Positions 8,251 through 16,662 of a stretch of DNA of 64,000 nucleotides are shown piece after piece. Location of the stretch: assembly GCA_963819715.1 (NCBI GenBank), contig CAWFXE010000002.1, forward strand, positions 1,227,023 through 1,291,022, written 5' to 3'. Under the pieces are notes generated by a model. That model ran no database searches, was not told the DNA's origin, and saw only the letters and a list, made by a program, of their open reading frames with translations. The DNA is from DASUPK01 sp963819715. Lineage in GTDB: Bacteria > Actinomycetota > Thermoleophilia > Solirubrobacterales > 70-9. The translations under genes were made by a program, and so were the position numbers. How positions within the stretch are numbered: position 1 is the stretch's first letter; the number at the start of each line of letters is the position of its first letter.

Positions 8251-8688
8251 ATGGCAACCAACGGACAACTGCTCAACGGTGTCGACTTCATCGCGTTCCC
8301 GACCAAGGACGCCGAGGCCGCGAAGAAGTTCTACGGCGAGATCCTCGGCCTGCCGTTCGGGAAGCAGTGGGGCGAGATGCCCGCTTACGAGTTCGAGACC
8401 GGGGCCGTGACGATCGCCCTGATGCAGGTCGACGCCTTCAACATCGACTTCAGCCCCAATACCACGCCGCTCGAGTTCCACGTCGACGACTTCGACGCCG
8501 CCAAGGCCGAGCTCGAATCACGCGGAGTGGAGTTCGTCACTGACGTGATCGACAGCGGGGTCTGCAAGCAGGCGATCTTCCAGGACCCCGACGGCAACGT
8601 GCTGGCGATCCACCATCGCTACGCGACGGGTACGGCCTCGCAGGAGGACATGGACGCCGCCACGGAAGCGGCTGCCGGCACTGCCTAG
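8251..8688 (+). CDS. VOC-family (glyoxalase/bleomycin-resistance fold) protein
   Basis: 145 residues with one paired beta-alpha-beta3 unit repeated twice: VDFIAFPTKDAEAAKKFYGEILGLPF in the first half and FHVDDFDAAKAELESRGVEF with IFQDPDGNVLAIH in the second (each quoted as residue windows near 10-36, 72-92 and 113-126). The final Glu ligand of metal-dependent glyoxalases is replaced around the IHHRY end, so metal use is uncertain. GAGGG before ATG 8251 makes a normal ribosome site. It follows SMP-30 by 21 bases. Confidence 0.85.
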   Translation: MATNGQLLNGVDFIAFPTKDAEAAKKFYGEILGLPFGKQWGEMPAYEFETGAVTIALMQVDAFNIDFSPNTTPLEFHVDDFDAAKAELESRGVEFVTDVIDSGVCKQAIFQDPDGNVLAIHHRYATGTASQEDMDAATEAAAGTA

Positions 8689-8777
8689 GCAGCCTCGACC
8701 GCACTGGCGCCCAGATTCGGGCCTCCGCGCGAATACTGCGGTTGATCCCGTCTCGTGCCTGACCCAGAATCCCAGGG

Positions 8778-9623
8778 GTGGGCAGGACCTATCGAGGGGG
8801 ACAAGCGAGGAGCGTCCGGTTCATCCTGGCCGGGGCCATTGGCGTGATCGCGGCAGTGCTCTGCATAGGTTCGGCGTCCGCGGTACAGCGGTCCGGCAAT
8901 GCTCGGAGCCTCTATGTCCTCAAGGCGGAGGGCGGCCGGCTGCACACCCTGGGCGGGCAGCGTCGCGCGTTCAAGCTGGTCCTAAACGACCCGGTCGGCG
9001 ACGTCAAGAGGACCAGGGCCTTCATCCGCGATTGGAAGCACAAGGGCTTCCATCGCCATCCGCCCACGGCGGCGATGGTCATCGCGAACGCTCCGGAGGA
9101 CCGCGACGTGCAGATCGTCGAGCTGCGCCACCCGCGTTTGCTCGAGGGAGGCGATGTCGCATTCCGGGCACGGCCTGCCAAGGCCGGCAGCGGCGGCGCC
9201 CTACGGCACTTCCAGGCGATGGCCGATCCTCATGTGCCGCACCGGTTCGGAGGGGTCAGCCTGTTCGTCGACCCGACCCACTTGGTCAATCTGAACCTGA
9301 CCTTCCAGAACCTCCCGCCAACCGTCGCCGGAAAGAGGTTCACGGCGACCCTCAGCAACGCCACGTTCGCCACCCCCGGCGAGGAGGGGTTCACCGTGGT
9401 CGCGAGCGATGGGGTCCACGTGGAGCTCCGGAACGAGCAGATCCTCATCGAGAGCGGCGGGTTCAGCGCGGCCAATGGGGGGCTCGGGTTCAGCGTGATC
9501 ACCCGGGATCCATTCATCGCCGGTTCGGTGACGAGCCTGCCCGCCGGAATGTCCGGAAAATTCATCGCGGGCCCGGATGTCCTGGTCCCGTTCAAGCCAG
9601 GCCCCTTCCAGTTCAGGTACTAG
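8778..9623 (+). CDS. Secreted protein of unknown function
   Basis: 281 residues from GTG. Four arginines precede a hydrophobic stretch (ILAGAIGVIAAVLCIGSASA) with a likely signal peptidase site near residue 36. The mature part has no motif I recognise; it is rich in beta-forming and Gly/Phe segments, with KGFHRHPPTAAMVIANAPED in the first third and repeated statements around LPPTVAGKRFTATLSNATF near the middle, suggesting an all-beta extracellular domain. It ends 4 bases from the convergent pafBC stop. No function is proposed. Confidence 0.6.
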   Translation: MGRTYRGGQARSVRFILAGAIGVIAAVLCIGSASAVQRSGNARSLYVLKAEGGRLHTLGGQRRAFKLVLNDPVGDVKRTRAFIRDWKHKGFHRHPPTAAMVIANAPEDRDVQIVELRHPRLLEGGDVAFRARPAKAGSGGALRHFQAMADPHVPHRFGGVSLFVDPTHLVNLNLTFQNLPPTVAGKRFTATLSNATFATPGEEGFTVVASDGVHVELRNEQILIESGGFSAANGGLGFSVITRDPFIAGSVTSLPAGMSGKFIAGPDVLVPFKPGPFQFRY

Positions 9624-9627
9624 CGAG

Positions 9628-11712
9628 CTAGGCGGCCTTGACGGCAGTCGCGCCGGCGTCCACGCGGAGCTCGTGGGCGATCGCCTCACGCGCGCTCTCC
9701 GGCTCCAGGACGACGAATTCGCCGGCGCCCTTGAGGATCTCGCGGAGCAGCCAGTCGGTGCTCCCGTAGGGAACTTCGATCACGAGTGCCTCGTCAGCGA
9801 GCTCCTCGATCACGGTGTGCTCCTCGCGCGCCCAGCGCGCCCGCTCGGGTGAGACCCAAACCCGGGCCACGTCGGCGGCCGGGACGTGCTCACCGGAGAG
9901 CCAGCCGCCCTCGATCGCGGCGATGTCCTCGACCTCGGGACGCGGCTCGAACCGCTCCTTCAGGACCTCTGCTTCCTTGATCCGGTCGAGGCGGAAGTGG
10001 CGGACGTCCTCGCGGCGGCGGTCGTAGGAGGCGACGTACCAGCCCTCGGGGCCGTTGGCGAGCGTGTAGGGCTCGATCTCGCGCTTCGTGAACTCGTCCT
10101 CGTTCTCCTTGTAGTACTGGATCGAGAGGACCCGCTGTCCCTCGATCGCCTTGTTCACCTTGCGCGCGACGTCCGAGTCGTCGCCGCCCGATGCGGCGAT
10201 CTCCAGACCCTCCTCCGAGGGATCGTGGCCGAGCGCGGCCACGATCTTCTTTCGGGCGCTCACCAGTCCGCTCTGCGGCAGGTGGTCGCCGAACAGGTCG
10301 ATCGCGGCGACCAGGGCCTTGGCCTCGAGCGGCAGCAGTCGCGCGGGCTTGGCGAAGTTGTCGCCGTAGGGCTCCGCGTCGACCTCGATCTCGTCACCCT
10401 GCAGCTCGGCGTAGAGGACGTAGGTGCCGCCGCCGAAGTTGACGACATTGAGCAGGTCGATGTCCTCGCGGAGCTCCTCCTCGCTGACGTGCAGCCGCTC
10501 CACCACGTCGGCCGTTGAGAGCCGGGCATCACCCTTCGAGGACTCGATCAGCATCCCGGCAAGCGTCACCAGGCGGGCGAAGCGCTCCGGGCGAATCGAG
10601 GAGTCCGACCGGCCGTTCGATCGCGCGCTGCGAGGCCGAGGCGGGACCGTCCGGACGGACCTGGCCGGCTCGAAGTCGTCGCTGTGGCGCTCGGAAAGAA
10701 GATCGAGCCTCTCGGCGACCTCCTCGGCAAGCTCGGGAGGATCGAGGACAGTCGCGTTCTGGCGCCAGTGCAGGACCCAGGCCACCATCTGGCGGCTCGA
10801 CGCGTACTCCGTCTCGAAGATCCGCCCCTTGCCGGGCGAGCCGTCGCCGCGGCCGGGGTTGCGGAAGTCGCCATAGGCGCCGAAGTCCCTCTCGACGAGC
10901 CAGGCGATCCGTTCCTTGATGAAGATCTTGGCCGTCCCCTTGATCTCGCCGAGCTGCCATTCGGCCTTGCGGGCGTAGTCGCGGCGCTCGAAGTCCTCTG
11001 GCGGGGAGAAGTCGTGCTCTGCCTTCGACGCGTAGGAGACCTTGCCCTTGATCCGGGAGAGGCGGAAGACCCGGATCGCGTCCCGCTCGTGGGAGCGGCC
11101 GATCAAATAGAACTGGCCGCCGCGATAGACCAGGTGGTACGGGTCCACCTTGCGCCTCTCCTGCGAATCGCGCTCGATCGTGTAGTAGGTGAACTCGATC
11201 GTCTTGCGGCGGGAGATCGCCGTCTCGATCTTCGAGAGGCGCTGGGAGACCTCGGCGCCGTCGGCCTTGGCGGTCATCCGCACCTCGACCGAGGACTGCT
11301 CGGGGGCCGTCAGCGGGCTCGGCCGGCCCCAGGAGACCTGCTGCAGCGCGAGCCGCAGCGGCTCCGCGTAGGCGAACTCGCCGTCGAGCAGCTGGAGGGC
11401 GGTCTGCAGTGCGGCCAGCTCGTCGTCGCCGAACTCGATCTCGGGCAGGTAGTAGTTCTCGGGTGGCAGGGAGTAGAGCTCGGACTCGTAGCCCTGGAGG
11501 CTCTCGCCCGGCTTCTCGACCTGGAGCGTGATGCCCAGGCTCTCGAGCTCCGCGCGGTCGGCGTAGAAGCGGCGCGCGAAGGCGTCGTCGTTCATGTCGC
11601 TGTACCCCTCCACCTCACGCTTGATCTCGAGCGCCGAGGTCGGCCTGCCCTGAGCCATGAGGTAAGAGATCAGCGAGAGCTGGCGGATCAGCTTCTCGGT
11701 GTCCTTGGCCAT
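9628..11712 (-). CDS. pafBC: Fused PafB-PafC WYL-domain transcriptional regulator
   Basis: 694 residues with two consecutive HTH-WYL units. The first HTH is near residues 5-70 (RQLSLISYLMAQGRPTSALE), with its WYL domain around FYLIGRSHERDAIRVFRLSRI; the second HTH begins ERFARLVTLAGMLI near residue 380 with WYL around WYVASYDRRREDVRHFRLDRI (each under 22 residues in the protein). PafB and PafC are usually separate neighbouring genes and activate the LexA-independent DNA-damage regulon in actinobacteria; naturally fused forms are known. No proteasome or Pup genes are in view. TATGCT lies 8 bases before ATG, so the mRNA is probably leaderless. Confidence 0.88.
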   Translation of the reverse strand: MAKDTEKLIRQLSLISYLMAQGRPTSALEIKREVEGYSDMNDDAFARRFYADRAELESLGITLQVEKPGESLQGYESELYSLPPENYYLPEIEFGDDELAALQTALQLLDGEFAYAEPLRLALQQVSWGRPSPLTAPEQSSVEVRMTAKADGAEVSQRLSKIETAISRRKTIEFTYYTIERDSQERRKVDPYHLVYRGGQFYLIGRSHERDAIRVFRLSRIKGKVSYASKAEHDFSPPEDFERRDYARKAEWQLGEIKGTAKIFIKERIAWLVERDFGAYGDFRNPGRGDGSPGKGRIFETEYASSRQMVAWVLHWRQNATVLDPPELAEEVAERLDLLSERHSDDFEPARSVRTVPPRPRSARSNGRSDSSIRPERFARLVTLAGMLIESSKGDARLSTADVVERLHVSEEELREDIDLLNVVNFGGGTYVLYAELQGDEIEVDAEPYGDNFAKPARLLPLEAKALVAAIDLFGDHLPQSGLVSARKKIVAALGHDPSEEGLEIAASGGDDSDVARKVNKAIEGQRVLSIQYYKENEDEFTKREIEPYTLANGPEGWYVASYDRRREDVRHFRLDRIKEAEVLKERFEPRPEVEDIAAIEGGWLSGEHVPAADVARVWVSPERARWAREEHTVIEELADEALVIEVPYGSTDWLLREILKGAGEFVVLEPESAREAIAHELRVDAGATAVKAA

Positions 11713-11778
11713 CGCGAAGCAGCATAGACCCGGCCTCGTGCCCCCAATCCGCGGTGATTACGGATCAGGAATCGATTT

Positions 11779-11791
11779 GCGCAATTTGCGC
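11779..11791. promoter_or_regulatory. Palindrome GCGCAA-T-TTGCGC between pafBC and 11854
   Basis: A 13-base near-perfect inverted repeat in the 141-bp divergent region, also readable as two direct TTTGCGC copies. It lies about 52 bases upstream of the TAGATT hexamer of the 11854 gene and about 53 bases upstream of the pafBC TATGCT hexamer. Candidate operator for one or both; the binding protein is unknown. Confidence 0.4.
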
Positions 11792-11853
11792 GGCTGTGTT
11801 TGGGCGGGAAAAGTGCCGATGCCCGGGCCTGATCGCGCCGCTAGATTGCCCGC

Positions 11854-12171
11854 GTGGACTTTCTGGGGAACATGGGCCTGCGGCTCGTTGGCCTGCTCGC
11901 CACCGTGGGGATCCTGGCGACTCTCTACTTCTTCGCCATCAAACCCGCGACCGACACCGCGAACAACGCGATCGACTCGTTCTCCAAGCCACTTCGGCAA
12001 GCCGAGAAGCAGGCTGCGCTGGCCCAGCAGCAGCTTCAGCACAGCGCGACCTCAGGCGGAGCCGGTTCCCGGACCGACTTGAACCAGCTCAACAAGCTTC
12101 AGAAATGCATTCAGAAGGCCCACCAGGACGTGAGCCGGCTGGAGCGCTGCACCCGGCGATTCGCGCCCTAG
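11854..12171 (+). CDS. Small single-pass membrane protein with coiled coil
   Basis: 105 residues from GTG 11854. One transmembrane helix near residues 8-28 (LRLVGLLATVGILATLYFF) is followed by an Ala/Gln/Lys-rich helix (SKPLRQAEKQAALAQQQLQ) that looks like a coiled coil, and a C-terminal part with two cysteines (KLQKCIQKA, LERCTRRF). The start is supported by TAGATT at 11842-11847, 6 bases upstream, with no Shine-Dalgarno. Length, composition and start support a real gene; no family is recognised. Confidence 0.65.
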   Translation: MDFLGNMGLRLVGLLATVGILATLYFFAIKPATDTANNAIDSFSKPLRQAEKQAALAQQQLQHSATSGGAGSRTDLNQLNKLQKCIQKAHQDVSRLERCTRRFAP

Positions 12172-12178
12172 AGCCCGG

Positions 12179-12988
12179 TTACTCGGCCGCTTCCTCCGTG
12201 ATCCGATTGGCCACGGCCGCCGCCGCCGTACAGATCTCGTCGAGCTCGCTCGCCTTGCCCCGGTAGCGGTTGACGTTGACGCAGAGCATGCCGTTCTCGA
12301 CCTCGAAGGCGAAGCCCTCGGGCGAGCCCTCGGCGAGGAAGTCGACGAAGCTCGGTTCGAAGAGCTGGCGCAGCCAGTTCGCATCGCATCGCCTGTCCGC
12401 GAAGATCTCGCACTTCCGGTCGAGCACCTCGCTCTCCAGCTCGACGCGCTCCGTGGAGCGGAAGACGTCCTCGGCCCCATCCAGGAACCGGAACCCCGAG
12501 CGGCGCTGGACGAACAGGCCCGGCAGCCTGGTCTCCATCCCCGGCAGGGCGCTGAGGACGACCGTGAAGTGGTGAATCTCCTTGGCCTGTGAGCCGGTGC
12601 CGCCCGAGCTCCGCTCCTCGTAGCTGAACAGCGCCAGCTCGCCGTTGAGCCCGCCGGGCAGGCTCCCGCTGAAGCTCTCGTCGATGCGGCGCGTGTCACC
12701 TCGGCGGAGCAGCGGAGTGGCGGCCGGCACCGCCGAGTCGTGCTGCCAGCTGAGGCCGCGCTGCTGCGCATAGGCGGCATAGAAGGCCTTGTGGGCGCGG
12801 TTGTAGGCGACCCCGAGGACGGTCAGGAACCAGAAGAGGGCAGCGGCGGCGGCCGCGGCGGCGCCGACGGCCCCTCCGGCGGCGATCGCCCCCGCGATTC
12901 CGGCGGCGCCGGCGAAGATCACGAGCGTGATCAGGGCGATCGGGCTCGCCATGACCTGACGCAGCGCCTTGCCGGTCTGGATCTCCAC
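12179..12988 (-). CDS. Membrane protein of unknown function, DUF3137-like layout
   Basis: 269 residues from GTG. Two closely spaced hydrophobic helices (ALITLVIFAGAAGIAGAIAA and AAAAAAALFWFLTVLGVAY) near residues 17-62, then a soluble domain with FSGSLPGGLNGELALFSYEE, HHFTVVLSALPGMETRLPGL and a C-terminal FAFEVENGMLCVNVNRY. The layout of two helices followed by a domain that compares cell-surface-like beta segments resembles DUF3137 proteins, but I cannot confirm this by eye. TATAGC lies 8 bases before the start and shares a TATATA core with the divergent gene at 13018. Confidence 0.7.
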   Translation of the reverse strand: MEIQTGKALRQVMASPIALITLVIFAGAAGIAGAIAAGGAVGAAAAAAAALFWFLTVLGVAYNRAHKAFYAAYAQQRGLSWQHDSAVPAATPLLRRGDTRRIDESFSGSLPGGLNGELALFSYEERSSGGTGSQAKEIHHFTVVLSALPGMETRLPGLFVQRRSGFRFLDGAEDVFRSTERVELESEVLDRKCEIFADRRCDANWLRQLFEPSFVDFLAEGSPEGFAFEVENGMLCVNVNRYRGKASELDEICTAAAAVANRITEEAAE

Positions 12989-13017
12989 CCGGCAAAGCTA
13001 TATAGGCTCCGGGTGCG

Positions 13018-14664
13018 ATGCCTTTACGGGAGGCGTTGAGGGCGTTTCTTGCGGCCTTTGTATTGCTGCTGCTTCAGCCTGCCGCCTGCGGAGCCGTGAC
13101 GCTGCCGGCGCTGCCCACGAACGACCTGCAGAACCTCCTCTCGCTGACGGGCTACCCGACGCCGGCTCAGGTCCCCGTGCAGCAGAACCCGGAGCCGGCG
13201 CTCGAGCCGGCGCCGCGGGCGGAGTGCGGCCCGGACTCCCGTCCCTTGGACGGCGAGCAGGGCCGCGTGCCCGCCGCCGCAATCGACTCGCCCGAGGCCG
13301 CCGATGGCTGGACCTGCAACGCGACCGAGGTCGGCCACTTCCGCACTCCGGGCGGCTTCCGCGTCTGGCGCTACACGGATCCGGCCGGGCACACCTGCGC
13401 CTTCTACGACACCTCCCTGGTCTCGCCCCTGAATGTCGTCAGGGTCGCCGCCGGCCCGTCGCTCGGCGTGGCGGTCCTCGACATGTCCGATCCCGCCCAC
13501 CCAGTGCAGACGGACACCCTGACCGCGTTGCCGATGCTGGCGCCCCACGAGTCGCTGAACCTGAACTCCAAGCGGGGCCTGCTCGCGGCGAACCTCGGCA
13601 ACGGCGCGACGCTTCCCGGCTTGATGGCGATCTACGACGTCAGCCGGGACTGCCGGCATCCGATCCTCCAGTCAACCGTGCGCGCCGCGCGGTTCGGCCA
13701 CGAGAGCGGCTTCTCGCCGGACGGCAACACGTACTGGATCAGTGGCGGGGAGGGGATCGCCGCTGTGGACGTCAGCGATCCTCGGCACCCGCGCACCCTC
13801 TGGGACGGCAACGTCTTCGCCCATGGACTGAACGTCTCTGACGACGGCAAGACGCTCTACGACTCCGATCCGATCGACGGCAAGCTGACGCAGCTCGACG
13901 TGAGCCAGATCCAGAACCGGGCGCCCGACCCGCAGGTGAAGGAGATCAGCAGCCTCACCTGGGGCACGGTCTCGGTTCCGCAGAACTCGATCCCGATCCG
14001 CATCGGCGGCCACCCCTACCTGATCGAGTTCGACGAGTTCGGGTTCCGATTCAACCCGGTGACCGTCGAGGATCAGGTGGGAGCGGCGCGGATCATCGAC
14101 AACGCGGATCCGCTGCACCCCCGCGTGGTTTCAAACATCCGCCTGGAGGTCAACCAGCGGGATGCGCATCAGGCGGCCGACGGCGATCCCTCGCCGCTGC
14201 CGACGTCTGCCTTCACCTACTCGGCCCACTACTGCGCCGTCCCGCGTGAGGACGACCCGGGGATCGTCGCCTGCTCGTTCATCAACTCCGGGCTGCGCGT
14301 CTTCAACATCGAGGACCCGCTCCATCCCCGCGAGGTCGCCTACTTCGTCTCACCGCCGAAGGAGGGGACGATCGGCGGGGTGGGCGCCGGCGACTTCGCA
14401 CTGTCGCAGCCGGCATTCGACCCCGCACGGCACGAGGTCTGGTACACGGACGCGACCTCGGGCTTCTACGCGCTGCGACTGGACAACGGCGCCTGGCCAG
14501 ATCCGAACGGACCGCCGCCGCCCGCCAGCAGTGCCGCGGCTGAGGCGAAGCCGGTCAAGCTCACCACCCCGGCGCCGGCCGAGGCAAGCACCATCGACGT
14601 CTCGACCCCGGCTCACCAGCTGTTGGGCTTCTGCCAGCTCCTGCTGAAGCCGACTACGCCTTGA
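13018..14664 (+). CDS. Secreted LVIVD-repeat beta-propeller protein
   Basis: 548 residues with a signal peptide (ALRAFLAAFVLLLLQPAACG). From about residue 140 it carries repeated blades of the LVIVD type: GVAVLDMSDPAHPVQTDTL, LMAIYDVSRDCRHPILQST, IAAVDVSDPRHPRTLWDG, ARIIDNADPLHPRVVS and LRVFNIEDPLHPREVAYF. These repeats form an extracellular propeller, presumably for binding; no catalytic residues are evident. A Pro/Ala-rich linker and a short hydrophobic C-terminus follow. Its last 11 bases overlap the convergent lipoprotein gene. Promoter-like TATAGG lies 11 bases upstream of ATG. Confidence 0.85.
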   Translation: MPLREALRAFLAAFVLLLLQPAACGAVTLPALPTNDLQNLLSLTGYPTPAQVPVQQNPEPALEPAPRAECGPDSRPLDGEQGRVPAAAIDSPEAADGWTCNATEVGHFRTPGGFRVWRYTDPAGHTCAFYDTSLVSPLNVVRVAAGPSLGVAVLDMSDPAHPVQTDTLTALPMLAPHESLNLNSKRGLLAANLGNGATLPGLMAIYDVSRDCRHPILQSTVRAARFGHESGFSPDGNTYWISGGEGIAAVDVSDPRHPRTLWDGNVFAHGLNVSDDGKTLYDSDPIDGKLTQLDVSQIQNRAPDPQVKEISSLTWGTVSVPQNSIPIRIGGHPYLIEFDEFGFRFNPVTVEDQVGAARIIDNADPLHPRVVSNIRLEVNQRDAHQAADGDPSPLPTSAFTYSAHYCAVPREDDPGIVACSFINSGLRVFNIEDPLHPREVAYFVSPPKEGTIGGVGAGDFALSQPAFDPARHEVWYTDATSGFYALRLDNGAWPDPNGPPPPASSAAAEAKPVKLTTPAPAEASTIDVSTPAHQLLGFCQLLLKPTTP

Positions 14665-15304
14665 AGCTCGAGATCGCCCGCTCGAGGGTGGGCGAGTAGC
14701 GGCTCCACAATTCGGGCGGGGTCGCGCCGACGATCACCGTTGTCGCCTTCGCTGCGCTGACGATGCAGGCGATCTCGCGGTAGTGGTGGCCCGTCTCGGT
14801 GGTGTATTCGTCCTTCACGCACGAGCCGGTCCCGTTGCGGAACGGCAGACCGGTGGCCGAAGCGATCGGGACCAGAGCGCGATCACCCTCCTCGACGTTG
14901 TGCCCGGGCCTGAAGCTCGCCCAGTTGTCGAGACTCTCCTCACCCTGCTTGGGAGTGATGTTCAGGTAGCCGGCGATGCCGTCACGGCCGCGCAGGGCGG
15001 CCGTGACGGTGCTCGGATCCGTTCGCGTCAGGCTCCAGCCGGCGGGATAGGCAAGCGTCGCGTCGCCGGACGGCAGGTCCTTGCGGTGCCAGCCCGAGGG
15101 GACCTGCTCCGGGTGCACCCAGGTGAAAGCCGCCGGATTCGCCGGAGCGGGAGGATCCGAGACCTCCTCCTCGCCGCCCGAAGATCCGCAGGCGGCGAGT
15201 GTCGCTGCGCCCGCGAGCGCGAGCGCAGCGACAAGAGCCCTATGCCGGCGAATCGGCCTAGATCCTGCCGTCGCCGTCGCTGGGCCCACCGTTGTTGTCC
15301 GCAT
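14654..15304 (-). CDS. Predicted lipoprotein, unknown function
   Basis: 216 residues. A basic N-region leads into ALVAALALAGAATLAAC, a lipobox with Cys near residue 39, followed by a Ser/Gly/Glu linker (GSSGGEEEVSDPPAPANP). The mature domain (WVHPEQVPSGWHRKDLPSGD through LERAISSF) resembles small PsbP/LpqN-like lipoproteins in having a compact alpha/beta shape, but no firm family is seen. The ATG lies inside the upstream His-rich gene in another frame (47-base overlap), and no later start would keep the basic N-region. Confidence 0.7.
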   Translation of the reverse strand: MRTTTVGPATATAGSRPIRRHRALVAALALAGAATLAACGSSGGEEEVSDPPAPANPAAFTWVHPEQVPSGWHRKDLPSGDATLAYPAGWSLTRTDPSTVTAALRGRDGIAGYLNITPKQGEESLDNWASFRPGHNVEEGDRALVPIASATGLPFRNGTGSCVKDEYTTETGHHYREIACIVSAAKATTVIVGATPPELWSRYSPTLERAISSFKA

Positions 15305-15446
15305 CGTGGTCCCCGCCGTTGTGCTGCGGGATCCCGTGGTGGTGGTGATGGTGGTGATGTCCCGCGAACGCCATTCCGGCCCCGCCGATTGCGAGGGCCA
15401 ACGCTGCGATCCCGGCGACGATCCACCTGCCTGTCCTGGTCAACAT
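15258..15446 (-). CDS. Tiny exported His-rich protein
   Basis: 62 residues: a signal peptide (RWIVAGIAALALAIGGAGMAFA) and a mature peptide of about 34 residues that begins with eight consecutive histidines and continues with His, Asn, Asp and Gly (NGGDHDADNNGG). Such a composition suggests divalent metal binding outside the membrane, for example nickel or zinc buffering. It overlaps the start of the lipoprotein gene by 47 bases in a different frame, so the two are likely coupled. The clean signal peptide and mature composition argue for a real gene despite its size. Confidence 0.6.
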   Translation of the reverse strand: MLTRTGRWIVAGIAALALAIGGAGMAFAGHHHHHHHHGIPQHNGGDHDADNNGGPSDGDGRI

Positions 15447-15507
15447 CGAGTCATCCCTTCTCGGTTTGAGTGCTCCGCCGTACTACGCGCGGGAGCCGAG
15501 TAGGGAT

Positions 15508-15604
15508 GGCTTCGCCATCAAGTCGCGGCCACAAGCGGCCGCCCCGCTTAAGTCGCTACGGGCTTCGCCTTCCGCTCCGAAGTGGAGCGGCCTGGTGGCC
15601 GCTA
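15508..15604. repeat. 97-bp interspersed repeat, copy 1
   Basis: Matches 39626-39722 at about 91 of 97 positions by eye, same orientation. It contains stem candidates GCGGCC...GGCCGC, CGCTCC-gaagt-GGAGCG and GGCC-tggt-GGCC, plus GATGGC-TTC-GCCATC at its left edge (15505-15519). Its right end supplies the TAG stop codon of the HD-domain gene. Confidence 0.85.
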
Positions 15605-16615
15605 CGCCGCGCGCGAGCCGAAGAAGGCGGAACCGTCGATGCCGCGGTCGAAGCGGGACCAGCTCTCCCCGTCCGCGAGCTCCTTCTCGAGGCGATCGAA
15701 GCTCCCCAGCTTGCCCCCGAGGTTGTCGATCGCATGCACGAGCGTCGCCTCCCGGGTGGCGGGGACGACCGGCGAGCCGTGCTCCAGCTGACCGTGGTGC
15801 GAGAGGATGATGTGGAGGATCGCCTGGGCGAGGTGGGGATCGAAGCCCTCGATGCGCTCGATCTCGCGGCGAACCTTGTAATAGCCGCGCGGGATCTCCC
15901 CCTCTAGCCGGCCGGCGTCCGTCAGCTCGATCGCGAGCGGATCGTCGTTGTAGGCCTCGGTCTTGCCGATGTCGTGCAGGATGGCGCCGGTCACGGCGAT
16001 CTCGCGGTCGAGTCCGGGGAAGAAGTTGGCGGCCGCGCTGACGGCCTGCGCGACCGAGAGGCTGTGCTCGAGGAGCCCACCGGCATATGCCTGGTGGTAG
16101 TGCTTGGCGGCGGGGGCCTCGCGGAAGCGGGCCCACGACTCGGTCTCCGCACCGAAGAACCGGTCGAGCAGCGCCCGCAGCGAGCTGTTCTGGACCGTGT
16201 CGATCAGGGCGCGGAGGTCGGTCTCGAGCAGCTCAATCGAGCGTGCCGGACCCTCCGTCAGCTGCTCGGCGTCGTACTCGCCTGGGCCCGCGGGCTTGAC
16301 CGCCGCGAGCTTGATCTGCCGGCCGAACTGGGGGTGGATGGAGAAGCTGCCCCTGACCAGGACGATCGATCCGGGCGCGCAGGCCTCGAAGAGCTCGGCG
16401 ACGCCGTCCCAGGCGATCGCGGGGACGGTGCCGGTCTTGTCTGCCAGCACGACTCTCAGGAAGTGCTCGCCATTCCGCTTCTGGCGGCGGTCGCGCTCGC
16501 GCACGACGAAGGCTCCCGTGACCTGGTCGCCGTCCGACATCTCCCGCAGCAGGCGCGTCGGGCCGGCCGCGGGCGGCTCGGGGGCGTTGCCGTTCTCGAA
16601 GAGGGTCTCGGCCAT
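15602..16615 (-). CDS. OB-fold plus HD-domain protein, YhaM-like 3'-5' exoribonuclease
   Basis: 337 residues. The first ~120 form an OB-fold nucleic-acid-binding module (VTGAFVVRERDRRQKRNGEH, VLADKTGTVPAIAWDG). The HD domain follows, with HYHQAYAGGLLEHSLSVAQ supplying the first His, AILHDIGKTEAY the His-Asp pair, and LSHHG plus AIDNLGGKLG the later ligands. This is the YhaM/CBF1 architecture, known as a 3'-5' exoribonuclease also active on DNA. ATG 16615 gives the expected N-terminus; upstream in-frame sequence is low-complexity. The stop codon is the first base triplet of the 97-bp repeat. Confidence 0.85.
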   Translation of the reverse strand: MAETLFENGNAPEPPAAGPTRLLREMSDGDQVTGAFVVRERDRRQKRNGEHFLRVVLADKTGTVPAIAWDGVAELFEACAPGSIVLVRGSFSIHPQFGRQIKLAAVKPAGPGEYDAEQLTEGPARSIELLETDLRALIDTVQNSSLRALLDRFFGAETESWARFREAPAAKHYHQAYAGGLLEHSLSVAQAVSAAANFFPGLDREIAVTGAILHDIGKTEAYNDDPLAIELTDAGRLEGEIPRGYYKVRREIERIEGFDPHLAQAILHIILSHHGQLEHGSPVVPATREATLVHAIDNLGGKLGSFDRLEKELADGESWSRFDRGIDGSAFFGSRAA

Positions 16616-16662
16616 CGGATAACTGAAATTAGAGAGGGCTGCGGACGCGACAGAACTCCTAG

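Noticed and set aside
10684..11727. Long open frame on the plus strand opposite pafBC
   Set aside because: Antisense frame typical of GC-rich DNA; composition (Leu/Arg/Gly/Asp-rich) without motifs, while pafBC on the other strand is clearly real.
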